Counted from the first letter of the stretch, positions 35,508-44,756 are shown. The stretch is DNA of 64,000 nucleotides from JBBROS01 sp965213845 (GCA_965213845.1 CBDCAI010000004.1:1054001-1118000); one strand, 5' to 3'. The notes: generated by a model not told the origin, from the letters alone. Made by a program: numbers and translations.

Positions 35508-36646
35508 CGCAGCGAGGCGGGCTGGCCCGGCAGGGTCAACACCGTGCCCGTGGCCGTCAGCTTGCCGCCGGCCAGGCGGAACACCTGCAGGTTCTTGTCC
35601 AGGTAGTTGCCGATGTAGACGTAGTCGCCGGCCGGGCTGAAGGCGACGCCCTCGGGCAGCCCGCCCAGCGGCAGCCGATTCATCACGCGGATGTCGCCGC
35701 CCGACGCCAGCTGCAGCAGGACGGCCTGGCCGCCCTTCGTGTAGCTCCAATCCGCATGCTTGCCGCCGGAGCCCAGCAGCAGCGGGGTCACGGCCCACTT
35801 CCCGTCGGGCGAGATTGCGAAGCCCTCGGGCCCCGTGCCGGCCGTGGCGAGACCCACCACGTGGGGATGCGGGCCCTTGGTGTCGATCACGGTCAGCGCG
35901 TCGGCGTTGTTCCCGCCCGCGCCGGTGCTGCTCGCGATGGCGAAGCGGCCGTCGGGCGTGATGTCGATGTTGTAGGGGTTGAACGCCGCCGGGATGTCCA
36001 TCGCCTTGTCGTAGGTGACCTTCTGCCCGTCGATCTCGAACACCGCGACCTTGTTGACAAGGTTCATCACCGCAAAAGCCCGGCGGCCGTCCGGCGTGAT
36101 GCCGATGCCCGCGACCTCGTTGCCCGTCGGGATCTCGGCCAGCAGCTTCACGGTCGTCCCCTGGATGGACAGGGCGGAGATGCTCTTGCCGGCGCGGTTG
36201 GCGATCAGCAGCAGGTCGCCCTTGCGGGAGATGGCCAGGCCCGAGGGCTGCTTGTGGACGGTCACGGTGTCGATGAGCTTGGGCGGCGTGGCAGCCAGGT
36301 CGACGACGTACAGCTTGTCGTCGGGTGCCGTTTTCCAGGCCGCGCCGTCCTGGACGGACACGACGGAGTTGGCGATCAGGCCCAGCCGCCCGTCGGGCGT
36401 GATCTGCAGGTTGGTGGGCGGGCCGAGCAGCGAGTTGACCAGCGGCAGGCTGGCGCGGATGCGCGGGCGGGCGGGGACCGAGACGTCCATCACCAGCACG
36501 GCGTCGTCGCCGGGCTTCACGTTGCCCTGGCCCTCGGGGCCATAGGCGACCTTGGAATCGAGGCCGATCAGGATATCGGTCTTGGCCGACCAGGCCGGCG
36601 CAGCGGCGGCGGCGCTCAGCGCGATGGCGGCAAGGATGGTCTTCAT
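35492..36646 (-). CDS. Exported YVTN/lactonase-like beta-propeller protein
   Basis: A 384-residue secreted protein. A signal peptide (MKTILAAIALSAAAAAPAWS) is followed by at least six propeller blades marked by ITPDGRLGLIANS, ISRKGDLLLIANR, ITPDGRRAFAV, ITPDGRFAIASS, ISPDGKWAVTP and FSPAGDYVYIGN. Such YncE/lactonase-like propellers bind ligands or partners or hydrolyse lactones; catalytic residues cannot be assigned here. Probably periplasmic. It lies 86 bp downstream of the enoyl-CoA hydratase gene on the same strand and has no clear functional link to it. Confidence 0.85.
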   Translation of the reverse strand: MKTILAAIALSAAAAAPAWSAKTDILIGLDSKVAYGPEGQGNVKPGDDAVLVMDVSVPARPRIRASLPLVNSLLGPPTNLQITPDGRLGLIANSVVSVQDGAAWKTAPDDKLYVVDLAATPPKLIDTVTVHKQPSGLAISRKGDLLLIANRAGKSISALSIQGTTVKLLAEIPTGNEVAGIGITPDGRRAFAVMNLVNKVAVFEIDGQKVTYDKAMDIPAAFNPYNIDITPDGRFAIASSTGAGGNNADALTVIDTKGPHPHVVGLATAGTGPEGFAISPDGKWAVTPLLLGSGGKHADWSYTKGGQAVLLQLASGGDIRVMNRLPLGGLPEGVAFSPAGDYVYIGNYLDKNLQVFRLAGGKLTATGTVLTLPGQPASLRGPAR

Positions 36647-36732
36647 GGCGCGTCTCCCGTGGCGCCCGTTGGCCGGGCTTGCCGTGGGCAGGCTAGCAAG
36701 CGCGGACCCCTGCGGACAGGGGTGCCGCCCGT

Positions 36733-37536
36733 TCATTTCTGCCTTGCGACACCCGCCCTGGACCGGCGCTGCGTCTCGCGGAACGCCTGCATCGCCCGGC
36801 CCGGCTCGTCGGTCTCGTAGGCGGCGGCGAAGCTGTCGATCCCGGCCTGCACGGCGGCGGCCAGCGGCAGATCCTCCCACTGGCGGATCAGCGCCTTCTG
36901 CAGCCGCACCGCGCGGGGCGTCGCGGTCAGCGTCTGGGCCACCCATCCCTCGACCGTGGCGTCCAGCTGCCCGGGCGGCACGCAGGCCTCGACAAGGCGC
37001 CAGGCCTCCGCCTCGTGCGCGGTGAAGCTCTCGCCCAGCAGCAGCATCTGCCGGGTGCGGCCCCAGCCCACCAGCCCCGGCAGCAGTGCGGCCTCGACGA
37101 CCGACGGGATGCCGAGCTTCACCTCGGGCATGCCGAACAGCGCCGTGTCGGCGGCGGCGCGCAGGTCGCACGACGCCGCCAGCTCGAGCCCGGCGCCGAA
37201 GCAGTAGCCCTGGATGCGGGCGAACACCGGCACCGGCACGGCGCGCACGGCGTGGCAGCAGGCATGCACGCGGCCGATGAAGGCGCGGGCGTCGGCGGGG
37301 CTGCGCAGGGCCGCCATCTCGTCGATGTCGGCCCCGCCGACGAAGGCGCGGTCGCCCGCCCCGGTCAGCACGAGGGCCCGCAGTGCCGGGTCGGCGGCCA
37401 GGCCGTGCAAGCGGTCCACCAGCTCCTGCATCAGCGCGCCGTTCAGCGTGTTGAGGCGCCGGAGGTTGGCGATGACGAGGGTGGCGACGCGGCCCAGGGG
37501 CCGGTCGTCGATGTGCAGTTCGGTCTGGTCGGGCAT
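36733..37536 (-). CDS. Enoyl-CoA hydratase/isomerase family protein
   Basis: A 267-residue crotonase-fold enzyme. The oxyanion segment is DRAFVGGADIDEMAAL, and the two catalytic-region glutamates lie in GYCFGAGLELAASCDLRAA and LFGMPEVKLGIPS. The C-terminal region follows the family pattern. It hydrates or isomerises an enoyl-CoA thioester. It is divergent from the LivK gene at 37677; the importer operon that begins there also encodes a CoA transferase, so this enzyme likely belongs to the same CoA-dependent catabolic route (inference). Confidence 0.88.
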   Translation of the reverse strand: MPDQTELHIDDRPLGRVATLVIANLRRLNTLNGALMQELVDRLHGLAADPALRALVLTGAGDRAFVGGADIDEMAALRSPADARAFIGRVHACCHAVRAVPVPVFARIQGYCFGAGLELAASCDLRAAADTALFGMPEVKLGIPSVVEAALLPGLVGWGRTRQMLLLGESFTAHEAEAWRLVEACVPPGQLDATVEGWVAQTLTATPRAVRLQKALIRQWEDLPLAAAVQAGIDSFAAAYETDEPGRAMQAFRETQRRSRAGVARQK

Positions 37537-37676
37537 GACGCAGTCTTCGCCCGTTCGGCGCGCCCGGTCCAGCCACCGCGCCTTGACGGGGTGGGGGGGT
37601 GGACCGAGAGTGGCCGCCATAAGAACGGGCGCATCCGGACACGCGCGCCACAGAACAGAACACGATGGGGGACGCG

Positions 37677-38924
37677 ATGCATCGCAGGACATTCTTGGCC
37701 GCTTCGGGCGCGCTGCCGCTGATATCGCAGGCCCGGGCGCAGGCGGTGCCGGCCGAGATCAAGGTGGGCTCGGTGTATTCGGGGTCCGGCACCTATGCCG
37801 CCATCAGCATGCCGGTGTATTCCGGGCTGAAGCTGTGGGCGGAGCGGCTGAACGCGGAGGGCGGCGCCTTCATCAAGCCCTATGGCCGCAAGATCCCGCT
37901 CAAGCTGGTGTCGTACGACGACCAGAGCGCGCCTGCCACCTCGACGACGCTGATCAACCAGCTGATCACGCAGGACAAGGTGGACGTGCTGATCTGCAAC
38001 TCGGGCTCCGTGCTGGCTGCCGCCGCCATGCCGGTGGCGCGCGACAACAAGGTGCTGCTGTTCAACCCCACGGGCTCCGGCCTCAGCCTGTTCTCGGCCG
38101 ACAACCCCTACATGGTGCTCACCTCCACGCCGTTCTCGGACGAATGGCCGCGCTGGGTGGCCGCGTTCCTGGCCAAGGAAGGCCCGGCGAACGGCATCAA
38201 GAAGGTGGCGCTGATCTATACCACCAACGAGTTCACCGGCACGCTGGCCAACGCCTTCCGGCGCATGCTGAAGGCCAGCGGCGCCCCGCTCGAGTTCGTC
38301 TACGACCAGGGCGTGCCCACGGCGACCAGCAACTACACGGTGCTGATCAACAACATCGCCGCGGCGAACCCCGATGCCGTCATCGCCCTGGGCTACCCGA
38401 ACAACGACATCGCCTTCCTCCGCAACCTGGGCGACAGCGGCGTGTCGTTCAAGTGGCGCTTCCAGGTCTACCCGGGGCTCGAGGCGGACGAGCTGGCCAA
38501 GACGGTCGGCTACGGCCCGATGGAGCGGGTGTTCACCTTCGCCACCTCGGCCGACATCGACTACAAGCCGGACGTGGGCCTGTCGGTCGCGGAATACCGC
38601 GCCGCCTGGGACAAGGCCTACCCCGGCGGACGGGTGGAGTTCGGGTTCAACGCCATCTCGGGCTACAACACGGGGCTGGTGATCGAGCGGACGCTGGCGA
38701 CGGCCGACAGCATGGCGCAGCTGGAGCTGCGGCGCGCCGCCTTCGCGCTGTCGGGCAAGATCCGCACGCTGAACGGCCCGTTCGAGCTGAACGCGATGGG
38801 CGCGCAGATCGGCTCCGTCACCCCATGCGGGCAGCTGATGCCGGACGGCAAGGGCAAGCTGAAGATGAACGTGGTCTATCCGCCCGAGGTGGCGACGGCC
38901 AAGCCGGTGTACGGGGCGGGATAG
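37677..38924 (+). CDS. LivK-type ABC substrate-binding protein
   Basis: A 415-residue periplasmic binding protein. The MHRRTFLAASGALPLISQARAQA signal has an RR pair and an ARAQA cleavage region. The mature chain starts EIKVGSVYSGSGTYAAISMPVYSGLKLW, as in peripla_BP_6 proteins. GGGGGA 4 nt before the ATG supports this start over one four codons upstream. It is followed by a 61-bp gap with a stable hairpin and then livHMGF-like genes, so it is the recognition component of that importer. The cargo could be an organic acid or amino acid; the CoA transferase in the operon favours an acid. Confidence 0.92.
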   Translation: MHRRTFLAASGALPLISQARAQAVPAEIKVGSVYSGSGTYAAISMPVYSGLKLWAERLNAEGGAFIKPYGRKIPLKLVSYDDQSAPATSTTLINQLITQDKVDVLICNSGSVLAAAAMPVARDNKVLLFNPTGSGLSLFSADNPYMVLTSTPFSDEWPRWVAAFLAKEGPANGIKKVALIYTTNEFTGTLANAFRRMLKASGAPLEFVYDQGVPTATSNYTVLINNIAAANPDAVIALGYPNNDIAFLRNLGDSGVSFKWRFQVYPGLEADELAKTVGYGPMERVFTFATSADIDYKPDVGLSVAEYRAAWDKAYPGGRVEFGFNAISGYNTGLVIERTLATADSMAQLELRRAAFALSGKIRTLNGPFELNAMGAQIGSVTPCGQLMPDGKGKLKMNVVYPPEVATAKPVYGAG

Positions 38925-38941
38925 TTGACCGTGTGCGGCGG

Positions 38942-38981
38942 CGCCCCGCCCACGGCGTGTCATCGGGCGGGAGGCGGGGCG
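38942..38981 (+). promoter_or_regulatory. Intercistronic hairpin between livK- and livH-like genes
   Basis: CGCCCCGCC (38942-38950) is perfectly complementary to GGCGGGGCG (38973-38981) with a 22-nt loop. The right arm and its flank contain the G-rich ribosome site used by the TTG start at 38986. It could stabilise the binding-protein mRNA, partially terminate, or damp permease translation. Confidence 0.5.
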
Positions 38982-38985
38982 TAGC

Positions 38986-39861
38986 TTGCTGCTGCACGCG
39001 GTTCTGTCCGGACTGGTGTTCGGGCTCTATTTCACCCTGGTCGGGCTGGGCCTGAACCTCGTGTTCGGCGTTATGCGCATCGTCAACCTGGCGCATGGCG
39101 ACGTGCTGATGCTGGGCGCGTTCGGCGCAGCGACGCTGTTCACGGGCCTGGGCGTGCACCCGCTGCTTTCGGCGGCCCTGGTGCCCGTGGCGTTCTTCGC
39201 GCTCGGCCTGCCGTTCTATGCGGCGGTCGTGCCGCGGCTGCTGCGGGCGCGCGATTCCGAGATGCTGTCGATCATCCTGTTCTTCGGCGTCTCGCAGGTG
39301 ATCGAGGCGCTGGCGACGCTGGCCTTCGGCGCGAACGAGCGCTCGATGCCCGGGCGCCTGCTGGGCGTGGGGCCCATGAGCGTGTTCGGCACGTCCTTGC
39401 CGAAGTCCTGGATGGTCAGCGCCGCGGTCAGCCTGGCCGCGGTGCTGGCCATCTTCCTGTACCTCTATCGCACCCGGCTCGGCACGCTGACCCGCGCCGT
39501 GATGGTCAACCGCGAGGAAGCCCTGGCGACCGGGATCGACGTGCACCGCGTCTCGGCCATCGCCTTCGGGATCGGGCTGGCGCTGGCGTCGCTGGCCGGG
39601 GTGTTCGCGCCGTTCATGCTGGGCAGCGTGAAGCCCTCGATCGGGGCGGAGCTGAACATCACGGCCTTCGCGGTGATCGTGGTGGGCACGCTGGGCAACC
39701 CGCTGGGCACGGTGCTGGGCGGGATCGTCTATGGCGTGTCGTTGATGCTGATGCAGACCTATCTCAGCCAATGGGCGAACCTGTTGCCCAACCTGCTGCT
39801 GATCGGGGTGCTGCTGGTGCGGCCGAGCGGGCTGCTGGGGCGCCGGGTGCGGCTTGCCTGA
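38986..39861 (+). CDS. livH: Branched-chain-type ABC permease (LivH-like)
   Basis: A 291-residue inner-membrane permease. GLVFGLYFTLVGLGLNLVFGVMRIVNLAHGDVLMLGAF is the classical LivH N-terminus, and TLTRAVMVNREEALATGIDVHRVSAIAFGIGLALASLAGV contains the ATPase-contact region. The start is TTG, with its G-rich ribosome site inside an upstream hairpin. It overlaps the LivM-like gene by 8 bp. It forms the membrane channel with that partner. Confidence 0.92.
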   Translation: MLLHAVLSGLVFGLYFTLVGLGLNLVFGVMRIVNLAHGDVLMLGAFGAATLFTGLGVHPLLSAALVPVAFFALGLPFYAAVVPRLLRARDSEMLSIILFFGVSQVIEALATLAFGANERSMPGRLLGVGPMSVFGTSLPKSWMVSAAVSLAAVLAIFLYLYRTRLGTLTRAVMVNREEALATGIDVHRVSAIAFGIGLALASLAGVFAPFMLGSVKPSIGAELNITAFAVIVVGTLGNPLGTVLGGIVYGVSLMLMQTYLSQWANLLPNLLLIGVLLVRPSGLLGRRVRLA

Positions 39862-40801
39862 CGTGGCATGGGGCCCCGGGCGGCGGCGGCTGGTGCGCGA
39901 CCTGGTGCTGGTGGCGGCCCCGGTGGTGCTCGCCATGGCGCTGGCGCCGCTGGCCTACAGCAACCAGCTGCTGCTGTTCAATGTCGTCATGTTCCTCACG
40001 CTGGCGCAGGGGCTGAACGTGACCTACGGGTTCACCGGCTACCTGCCGTTCGGCTATGTCGGCTTCTTCGGCGTGGGCGCCTACGGCTTCGCCATCGCGG
40101 TGCAGCAGGGGCACCTCCCGCCGGTGCCCTCGCTTCTGGTCGCGGGCGCCGCATCCGTCGTGCTGGGCCTGGTGCTGACGCCCTTGCTGCGGCTGTCCGG
40201 CGCCTACTTCGCCATCGCAAACCTGGCGGCGGCCCAGGCCGTCTACCAGGTCGTGTCCAACCCCGACCTCGAATGGCTGACCCGCGGGCCCTACGGAATC
40301 ACGCTCTCGGGCGTGCATGCCCCGGCCGCCAGCTACGCCGCGGCCGTGATCATCCTGGCGGCGTCGCTGGCCCTGGTCGCGGTACTGCGGAACGCGCGCT
40401 TCGGCCTGGCGCTGCAGGCGATCAAGGACGACCCGGTCAGCGCCGCCAGCGCCGGGGTGCCGGTGGTGCGGCTGCGCACGATCGCCTGGCTGCTGTCGTC
40501 GCTGGTGGCGGGCTTGGTGGGCGGCGTCTATGCCTGGACGATCGGGACATTCTACCCCGAAAGCGTCTTCGACCTCGGGATCAGCATCTTCGCCATTGTG
40601 TTCACCCTGTTTGGCGGGGCCGCGACCCTGCTGGGGCCGGTGCTGGGCGTCGCGATATTATACGGCCTGTACAACGGCATCGGCATCGGACTGCCGCAGT
40701 ATTTCCAGCTGATCTACGGCGCCCTGATCGTGGGCCTCGTGCTGTTCCTGCCGAACGGGCTCGTCTCGCTGATTTCGCGGCGAGGTGTCCGTGTCCCCTG
40801 A
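39854..40801 (+). CDS. livM: Branched-chain-type ABC permease (LivM-like)
   Basis: A 315-residue permease with GLNVTYGFTGYLPFGYVGFFGVGAYGFAIAV, typical of LivM, and GLALQAIKDDPVSAASAGVPVVRLRTIAW as the ATPase-contact loop. A TTG start overlaps the preceding stop; a GTG three codons later is possible. Its end overlaps the LivG-like ATPase gene, so all transporter parts are translationally coupled. Confidence 0.92.
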   Translation: MPDVAWGPGRRRLVRDLVLVAAPVVLAMALAPLAYSNQLLLFNVVMFLTLAQGLNVTYGFTGYLPFGYVGFFGVGAYGFAIAVQQGHLPPVPSLLVAGAASVVLGLVLTPLLRLSGAYFAIANLAAAQAVYQVVSNPDLEWLTRGPYGITLSGVHAPAASYAAAVIILAASLALVAVLRNARFGLALQAIKDDPVSAASAGVPVVRLRTIAWLLSSLVAGLVGGVYAWTIGTFYPESVFDLGISIFAIVFTLFGGAATLLGPVLGVAILYGLYNGIGIGLPQYFQLIYGALIVGLVLFLPNGLVSLISRRGVRVP

Positions 40802-41540
40802 CGTGAACGCCGCACCCCCTTTGCTGGCCCCCCCTCTGCTGGTGGTGACCGGTCTCGTGAAGCGCTTCGGCGCTTTCCGGGCGCTGGACGGCGTCAGCTT
40901 CGACCTGCGCCCGGGCGAGGTGCTGGGGCTCGTCGGGCCCAACGGCTCGGGCAAGACCACCTGCATCAACGTCGTCGCCGGGCTCTATCGCGCCGACGAG
41001 GGTCGGGTCGCGTATGACGGGCGGGACCTGGTCGCCGCCCCCGCGCACAGCCGGGCGCGCGCCGGCATCAACCGCACCTTCCAGTCGCCGCACCCGTTCG
41101 GGTCGTTGACGGTGGCCGAGAACGTGGCGGTCGCCGCGGGCTATGGCGGGGCCGGGCGGGGCGTGGACACCGCGGCGCTGCTGGCCTCGTTGGAGCTGGA
41201 CGGGATCGCCGGGCGCCCGGCGCACGAGCTGAACAGCGCGCAGCAGAAGGCGCTGGACCTGGCGCGCGCCCTGGCGACCGCCCCCCGCCTGCTGCTGGTG
41301 GACGAGCTGGCGGCCGGGCTCAACCCGGCCGAGCTCGCGCGCATGGCGGACCGGCTGCGGGCGCTGGCGGCCGGCGGCATGGCGCTGCTGGTGGTCGAGC
41401 ACCTGATGGGCTTCATCGACCGCGTGACCGACCGCGTGGTGGTGATGAACGCCGGGCGTGAGATCTTCGGCGGCGCCATGGCCGACGCCGCCCGCGACCC
41501 CCTGGTGATGCGCGTCTATCTGGGAGGCGCGGTTGGCTGA
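40791..41540 (+). CDS. livG: Branched-chain-type ABC ATPase (LivG-like)
   Basis: A 249-residue ABC ATPase. Walker A is GPNGSGKTT, the Q-loop is INRTFQSPHPFGSLTVAENV, Walker B is LLLVDELAAGL, and the switch histidine is in LLVVEHLMGF. The signature region reads HELNSAQQKALDLARALA: the usual glycine before QQ is alanine, a deviation from the common LivG form. A GTG two codons upstream is an alternative start; this one has GAGG 5 nt before it. It pairs with the LivF-like ATPase. Confidence 0.9.
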   Translation: MSPDVNAAPPLLAPPLLVVTGLVKRFGAFRALDGVSFDLRPGEVLGLVGPNGSGKTTCINVVAGLYRADEGRVAYDGRDLVAAPAHSRARAGINRTFQSPHPFGSLTVAENVAVAAGYGGAGRGVDTAALLASLELDGIAGRPAHELNSAQQKALDLARALATAPRLLLVDELAAGLNPAELARMADRLRALAAGGMALLVVEHLMGFIDRVTDRVVVMNAGREIFGGAMADAARDPLVMRVYLGGAVG

Positions 41541-42249
41541 CCTGCTGGAAGCGTCGGCAATCGAGGCCGGATATGGGCGGGTGCAGGTGCTGTGGGGCGC
41601 CGGGCTGACCGTGGGCCCGTCGGAAAGCGTGGTGCTGCTGGGCGCGAACGGCGCCGGCAAGACGACGCTGCTGAAGGTGCTGCTGGGCCTGCTGCCGGCC
41701 TGGCGCGGCCGGGTGACGGTGGACGGGACCGAGGTGACGGCGCTGCGGACGGACCGCCGCGTGCGGCTGGGGCTGGCCTACATGTCGGAGCTGGGGGTGT
41801 TCCCGGGCCTGTCGATCGACGAGAACCTGCGCATCGGCGGGCAGTTCGCCACCGCCGCCGCGCTGCGGACGCGGATGGAGACGCTGTACGGCGTCTTCCC
41901 GGACCTTGCGGGCCGGCGGCGGGCGCTGGCCAGCAGCCTGTCGGGCGGGCAGCGCAAGATGCTGGGCATCGCCAAGGCGCTCGCCGGATCGCCCCGGCTG
42001 CTGGTGATGGACGAGCCGAGCGCCGGGCTTTCGCCGCTGTTCGTGTCGGAGGTGCTGGCGGTGTTGCGCCGCTTCCGCGCGGCCGAGGGCGGGCTGGGTC
42101 TGCTGATCGCCGAGCAGAACGTGGCGTTCCTGGAGCTGGCGGACCGGGTGTATACGCTGGAGGGCGGCCGGATCGGCTATGCGGGCGACGTCGCCGGGCT
42201 GCATGCGGACGACGCGCTGCGGCGGGCGTATTTCGGGCTGGGCGGATAG
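41533..42249 (+). CDS. livF: Branched-chain-type ABC ATPase (LivF-like)
   Basis: A 238-residue ABC ATPase with Walker A GANGAGKTT, signature LSGGQRKMLGIAKALA, Walker B LLVMDEPSAGLSP and the LivF-type phrase LGLLIAEQNVAFLELADRVYTLEGGRI. TTG start with GGGAGGC upstream, overlapping the LivG-like stop by 8 bp. It completes the importer; 9 bp later the CoA transferase gene starts. Confidence 0.92.
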   Translation: MADLLEASAIEAGYGRVQVLWGAGLTVGPSESVVLLGANGAGKTTLLKVLLGLLPAWRGRVTVDGTEVTALRTDRRVRLGLAYMSELGVFPGLSIDENLRIGGQFATAAALRTRMETLYGVFPDLAGRRRALASSLSGGQRKMLGIAKALAGSPRLLVMDEPSAGLSPLFVSEVLAVLRRFRAAEGGLGLLIAEQNVAFLELADRVYTLEGGRIGYAGDVAGLHADDALRRAYFGLGG

Positions 42250-42258
42250 GAGCGTGGC

Positions 42259-43404
42259 ATGAGTGCACTGGCGGGTATCCGGGTCATCGATCTCAGCCGC
42301 GTGCTGGGGGGGCCTTACTGCACGCAGATGCTGGGCGACCACGGGGCGGACGTGATCAAGGTGGAGCCGCCGCAGGGCGACGAGACCCGGACCTGGGGCC
42401 CGCCGATGGGCGCCGACGGGACGGCGGCCTACTACAAGGGCGTGAACCGCAACAAGCGCGGCATCGTGCTGGACCTGACGACCGACACCGGCCGGGCGGC
42501 GCTGCTGGGCCTGCTGGAGGGGGCCGACGTGCTGGTGGAGAACTTCAAGACCGGCACCATGGAGAAGTGGGGCATCGGCGCCGACGCGCTGCGGGTGCGC
42601 TTCCCGCGCCTGGTGCACTGCCGCGTCTCCGGGTTCGGGGCGGACGGCCCGCTGGGCGGCTTCCCCGGTTACGACGCGGCGGTGCAGGCCATGACGGGGC
42701 TCATGAGCATCAACGGCACCGAGGATGGCGGCCCCACCCGCATCGGCGTGCCGGTGGTGGACATGGCGACGGGGCTGAACGCCGCGGTGGGGATCCTGCT
42801 GGCGCTGCAGGAACGCACGCGCAGCGGCCTCGGGCAGTTCGTGGACGTGTCGCTGTACGACACGGGCCTGTCGCTGCAGCATTCGCACATGTCCAACTAC
42901 ACGATGTCGGGCAAGCTGCCCCGCCGGTCCGGCAACGCGCACCCGAACGTGGCGCCCTACGACACCTTCCAGACCGGCGGCGCGCCGATCTTCCTGGCGG
43001 TCGGCAATGACGGGCAGTTCCGCAAGCTGTGCCAGCATCTGGGCCAGCCCACCCTGCCGGAGGACCCCCGGTTCCGGTCGAACGTGGACCGCGGCGCCAA
43101 CCGGGACGCGCTGAAGGCGCTGCTGGAGCAGGCGATGGCCGGCCTGGACGGCGCGGCGCTGGCCGAGGCGTTGATCCGCGCCGGCGTCCCCTGCGGCCCC
43201 GTGCTGACCGTCGCCGAGGCCGCGGCGCACCCGCATACGGCGCATCGCGGCATGCTGGTGCCCTTCACGGACGACCCGGCCGGCGGCTCCAGCGCCGGCG
43301 CCCCGGTCAAGCTGAGCCGCACCCCGGCCACCTACCGCCTGAAGCCCCCCCGCTTCGGCGAGCACGACGCCGAGATCCTGGGCCTGGCGAAGGCCGCGGA
43401 GTAG
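42259..43404 (+). CDS. CaiB/BaiF family CoA transferase
   Basis: A 381-residue class III CoA transferase. LAGIRVIDLSRVLGGPYCTQMLGDHGADVIKVEPPQGD is the standard N-terminus, and NFKTGTMEKWGIG and VSGFGADGPLGGFPGYDAAVQAMTG follow. The catalytic aspartate is D168 in GVPVVDMATGL. It moves CoA between acyl-CoA and a free acid through an aspartyl anhydride. An AGGAG overlapping the end of the LivF-like gene drives translation, so the imported acid is probably its substrate; the product would suit the enoyl-CoA hydratase encoded at 36733-37536. Confidence 0.92.
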   Translation: MSALAGIRVIDLSRVLGGPYCTQMLGDHGADVIKVEPPQGDETRTWGPPMGADGTAAYYKGVNRNKRGIVLDLTTDTGRAALLGLLEGADVLVENFKTGTMEKWGIGADALRVRFPRLVHCRVSGFGADGPLGGFPGYDAAVQAMTGLMSINGTEDGGPTRIGVPVVDMATGLNAAVGILLALQERTRSGLGQFVDVSLYDTGLSLQHSHMSNYTMSGKLPRRSGNAHPNVAPYDTFQTGGAPIFLAVGNDGQFRKLCQHLGQPTLPEDPRFRSNVDRGANRDALKALLEQAMAGLDGAALAEALIRAGVPCGPVLTVAEAAAHPHTAHRGMLVPFTDDPAGGSSAGAPVKLSRTPATYRLKPPRFGEHDAEILGLAKAAE

Positions 43405-43410
43405 CCGGAG

Positions 43411-44625
43411 TCAGGGCGCGGCGGCGAACCCGGCCGTCGCGGCATAGCCCCGCACGATCGCCTGGCGTTCGGCATGGGGCACGATGCGATCGAGGTCGCT
43501 GAAGCCGTGCGGCGCCCGCTCCTCGACCACGTCGATGACCCGTTCGGGGCCGCCATGGCGGTTCAGCAGCACGATCTCGGAGGTGGCGGGGCGGCGCTCG
43601 GCTTCGTAGGCGGCCAGCGCCTCGGGCACGGGATGCGCCTGCAGGAGCCGGGCCAGGGCCACGCCGTCCAGGATGGCCTGGCTCGCGCCGTTGCTGCCCA
43701 CGGGGTACATCGGGTGCGCCGCGTCGCCCAGCAGCGTCACCCGGCCGCGCGTCCAGGCCGGCAGCGGGTCGCGGTCCACCATGGGGTATTCGTAGAACGT
43801 CCCGGTGGCCTGGATCAGCGCCAGCGGGTCCACGAGGCCGAGCCGGTCGAGCTGGAAGGTGTCGCGCACGAAGGGCAGCAGGTCCTGCAGGCGGCCCGGG
43901 CGGCTCCAGTCCTCGCGGGCCGGGGGCGGGCTGCTGGCGTCCCCGGTGCGGGCCTGCACGACCCAGTTGGTCAGGCGCGTCCCGGGCCGGGCCGGGTCGG
44001 CATGGATGGGATACAGCACGAACTTGGCGCGCATGCCGCCCGCGATCAGCATGGTGCGGCCATCGGCGAAGCGCGGCCATTCGAGCGCGCCGCGCCACAG
44101 CATGATGCCGGACCAGGTGGGCGCGCCCTCGCTGACGAACGCGGCCCGCACCACCGAGTGGATGCCGTCCGCGCCGATCAGGGCGGCGCCGGTCGCCGTG
44201 TGGCCTCCGGTGAACCGGGCGGTGACCCCGCTTGCATTTTGCTCGAACGACAGCAGCCGGGCGCCGGTGTGCACGGGGATGCCGCGCTGGAGGGCGGCGT
44301 CGAACAGCAGCTGCAGCAGCTTGCCCCGATGGATGCTGAACTGCGGCGCGGCGTGCCCGGCCTCCGTCCCCCGCGCCTCGGTCCAGACGGGCTGGCCGAA
44401 GCGGTTGGCGTACACCAGCTCCCGCGTGCGGATCCCCGCCTGGTCCAGCGCCGGCAGCAGGCCGAGCGCCTCCAGCTGGGCGATGGCGTGCGGCAGGGTG
44501 TTGATGCCGACGCCCAGCTCGCGGACCGTGGCCGCCTGCTCGAAGACCGTGCAGGGCAGGCCCGCCCGGTGCAGGGCGAGCGCGGTGGCGAGCCCGCCGA
44601 TGCCGCCACCGGCGATGAGGATCAT
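43411..44625 (-). CDS. FAD-dependent monooxygenase
   Basis: A 404-residue group A flavin monooxygenase, distinct from the one at 12281. The FAD motif GGGIGGLATALALHRAG lies at the very N-terminus, E32 in VFEQ follows, and the second FAD segment is VTLLGDAAHPMYPVGSNGASQAILDG. ELGVGINTLPHAIAQLEALGL is typical of the 3-hydroxybenzoate/phenol-type group. It uses NAD(P)H and oxygen to hydroxylate an aromatic or related compound. It converges with the CoA transferase gene (6-bp gap) and diverges from asd. ATG at 44625 chosen because the family motif begins immediately. Confidence 0.88.
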   Translation of the reverse strand: MILIAGGGIGGLATALALHRAGLPCTVFEQAATVRELGVGINTLPHAIAQLEALGLLPALDQAGIRTRELVYANRFGQPVWTEARGTEAGHAAPQFSIHRGKLLQLLFDAALQRGIPVHTGARLLSFEQNASGVTARFTGGHTATGAALIGADGIHSVVRAAFVSEGAPTWSGIMLWRGALEWPRFADGRTMLIAGGMRAKFVLYPIHADPARPGTRLTNWVVQARTGDASSPPPAREDWSRPGRLQDLLPFVRDTFQLDRLGLVDPLALIQATGTFYEYPMVDRDPLPAWTRGRVTLLGDAAHPMYPVGSNGASQAILDGVALARLLQAHPVPEALAAYEAERRPATSEIVLLNRHGGPERVIDVVEERAPHGFSDLDRIVPHAERQAIVRGYAATAGFAAAP

Positions 44626-44698
44626 GGTCTGGCATCCCTTTCGGCGTTCACCGGCCCTGCCGTGCAAGCTTGCAGCAAGTGCCCTGCGAATCCGGTGC

Positions 44699-44726
44699 TT
44701 GTGAAAAGACGGCCCATTCTTGTAAC
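44699..44726 (+). promoter_or_regulatory. Possible sigma70-type promoter for asd
   Basis: TTGTGA (44699-44704) is followed after 16 nt by TGTAAC (44721-44726); each matches four of six consensus positions. Initiation near 44733 would leave a leader of about 25 nt with the AGCGGAGCGGA ribosome region before the start codon. Confidence 0.35.
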
Positions 44727-44756
44727 TACCCGGTCTGATCGAACAAGCGGAGCGGA

